Below, one piece after another: positions 5,302 to 5,992 of a stretch of DNA of 5,992 nucleotides (the first letter of the stretch is position 1; each line of letters opens with the position of its first letter). The position numbers were made by a program, and so were the translations under genes. Below the pieces are notes generated by a model that worked only from the letters and a program-made list of their open reading frames with translations, had not been told where the DNA came from and did no database searches. Origin of the DNA: an uncultured Streptococcus sp. (GTDB lineage: Bacteria; Bacillota; Bacilli; Lactobacillales; Aerococcaceae); NCBI GenBank assembly GCA_916049935.1, contig CAJZJI010000055.1, positions 1 to 5,992 of the forward strand, read 5' to 3'.

Positions 5302-5928
5302 ATGTGGTTAAGTTTTTATAACAAAAAGGGTATCGGCGATACGTTATTATTAACAAGTGGAACTGCAAACCGCTACGACGTCGACTATGAGAAAAAAGGA
5401 AATGTGACTCAAGTCTTTGTTCGTGAGTCGAAAGAAGTTCTAGGCTATAATATAGAAAAGATTTCTGAAGTGATTTCATTTGAAGAAGATGGACAACAAA
5501 TCTTAACTCCTGAGCAACAAGAAGTTGTAAAAGGATTGATTGAAAAAGCTGGGTTTGATGTTTCAACTTTAGATTTAACGCCGGAAGATGCACTTGTAGT
5601 TGGATACGTTGAAAGTTGCGTAGATCATGAAGATTCTGACCACTTACATGTGACAATGACACGAGTAAGTGACTCTGAAGTGTTACAAATCGTCTGCGGA
5701 GCGCCAAACGTGAAAGCAGGACAAAAAGTGGTTGTTGCTAAACCTGGTACAGTAATGCCAAGTGGCGCTATCATTTGGGCTGGAGAATTACGCGGAGTGG
5801 CTAGTCACGGAATGCTTTGTTCAGCACGTGAATTAGGTTTAGAAAATGCACCAGCGAAAAAAGGAATCTTAGTATTAGATGATGCGACTCCAGTAGGAAC
5901 GCCATTTAAATCATTAAACTTACAATAA
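5302..5928 (+). CDS. ytpR: YtpR, tRNA-binding-domain protein
   Basis: This 208-residue protein has an N-terminal YtpR-specific domain (about 1-90, DUF4479 type) followed by an EMAP/Trbp111-like OB-fold tRNA-binding domain (about 94-205). In the latter, VVGYVESCVDHEDSDHLHV (99-117), QIVCGAPNVKAGQKVVVAKPG (129-149, interior segment) and LRGVASHGMLCSARELGL (163-180) give the characteristic signature, also found in the N-terminus of bacterial phenylalanyl-tRNA synthetase beta chain. The small size and absence of PheT catalytic domains separate it from that enzyme. It presumably binds tRNA or other structured RNA, but its physiological role is unknown. AAAGAGG (5287-5293) lies eight bases before the ATG. 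In B. subtilis ytpP and ytpQ come between the peptidase region and ytpR; here neither is present and pepA is only 19 bp upstream. Confidence 0.93.
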   Translation: MWLSFYNKKGIGDTLLLTSGTANRYDVDYEKKGNVTQVFVRESKEVLGYNIEKISEVISFEEDGQQILTPEQQEVVKGLIEKAGFDVSTLDLTPEDALVVGYVESCVDHEDSDHLHVTMTRVSDSEVLQIVCGAPNVKAGQKVVVAKPGTVMPSGAIIWAGELRGVASHGMLCSARELGLENAPAKKGILVLDDATPVGTPFKSLNLQ

Positions 5929-5944
5929 AGGAGGATACGGAGTC

Positions 5945-5992
5945 ATGAATGAACCATTTAACGAGAAAAACGATTCATTCGCTTCTTTGCAA
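5945..5992 (+). CDS. Start of an unidentified gene, cut by the right edge
   Basis: An ATG at 5945 follows a perfect AAGGAGG (5928-5934) at ten-base spacing, 16 bp after the ytpR stop. The sixteen visible codons read MNEPFNEKNDSFASLQ, a polar N-terminus with no signal peptide or membrane span yet. The frame stays open to the edge. In B. subtilis the gene after ytpR is sftA (ytpS), a DNA translocase, so a member of that family is possible by synteny only. Nothing in the sixteen residues identifies it. Confidence 0.7.
   Translation, partial: MNEPFNEKNDSFASLQ

Noticed and set aside
5279..5707. A 142-codon minus-strand open frame antisense to ytpR
   Set aside because: Its translation is rich in Leu, Gln, His and Ser with no domain pattern, as expected for the complement of a real gene. 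The + strand frame encodes a clear tRNA-binding protein.
1..5992. Mobile elements, CRISPR arrays, tRNA/rRNA genes, riboswitches, or a new defence or toxin system
   Set aside because: I found no long terminal repeats, regularly spaced repeats, transposase-like frames, cloverleaf-like stretches or riboswitch-sized leaders. Every complete gene belongs to a recognisable conserved family.

Overview
The window looks like ordinary chromosome from a low-GC Gram-positive bacterium (Firmicutes, class Bacilli). The proteins resemble Lactobacillales most closely, perhaps a member of the Carnobacteriaceae/Granulicatella or a streptococcus-like lineage. This rests on strong AGGAGG-type ribosome binding sites, AT-rich codon choice, EcsAB and CcrZ-TrmB next to each other as in streptococci, and a YtzB / M42 peptidase / YtpR group like the ytm-ytp region of Bacillus subtilis. 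The genus cannot be fixed from the sequence alone. All complete genes lie on the + strand, with short gaps and no sign of mobile DNA, CRISPR, tRNA or rRNA.

Layout. Bases 1-207 are a probable divergent intergenic region. A perfect minus-strand ribosome binding site at the left edge points to a gene starting just outside the window, by synteny probably a HIT-family protein. The region also holds a 23-bp dyad and a strong promoter for ecsA. ecsA (208-948) and ecsB (941-2173) overlap by 8 bp and encode the ATPase and membrane subunit of the Ecs ABC transporter. The 110-bp gap that follows carries a two-part hairpin, a near-consensus promoter whose -35 overlaps the hairpin's right arm, and a very short start-stop ORF abutting the next start codon. 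That promoter probably drives ccrZ (2284-3087, cell-cycle kinase-like protein), trmB (3102-3770, tRNA m7G46 methyltransferase, TTG start) and a ytzB-like gene (3793-4119, membrane-anchored PepSY-type protein). A strong GC-rich hairpin with a short T tract (4126-4149) closes this unit. The M42 aminopeptidase gene (4197-5282) and ytpR (5302-5928, EMAP/Trbp111-type tRNA-binding domain) follow. A further + strand gene begins at 5945 and runs off the right edge.

How they fit together. These are housekeeping functions: membrane/protein processing (EcsAB), coupling of replication to division (CcrZ), tRNA modification or binding (TrmB, YtpR) and peptide turnover (M42 peptidase). I see no defence, toxin or biosynthetic system and no clear new one. 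The points worth a second look are small: the regulatory architecture before ccrZ, an Asp-to-Asn change at a SAM-contact position in TrmB, and a dyad upstream of the ecsA promoter.
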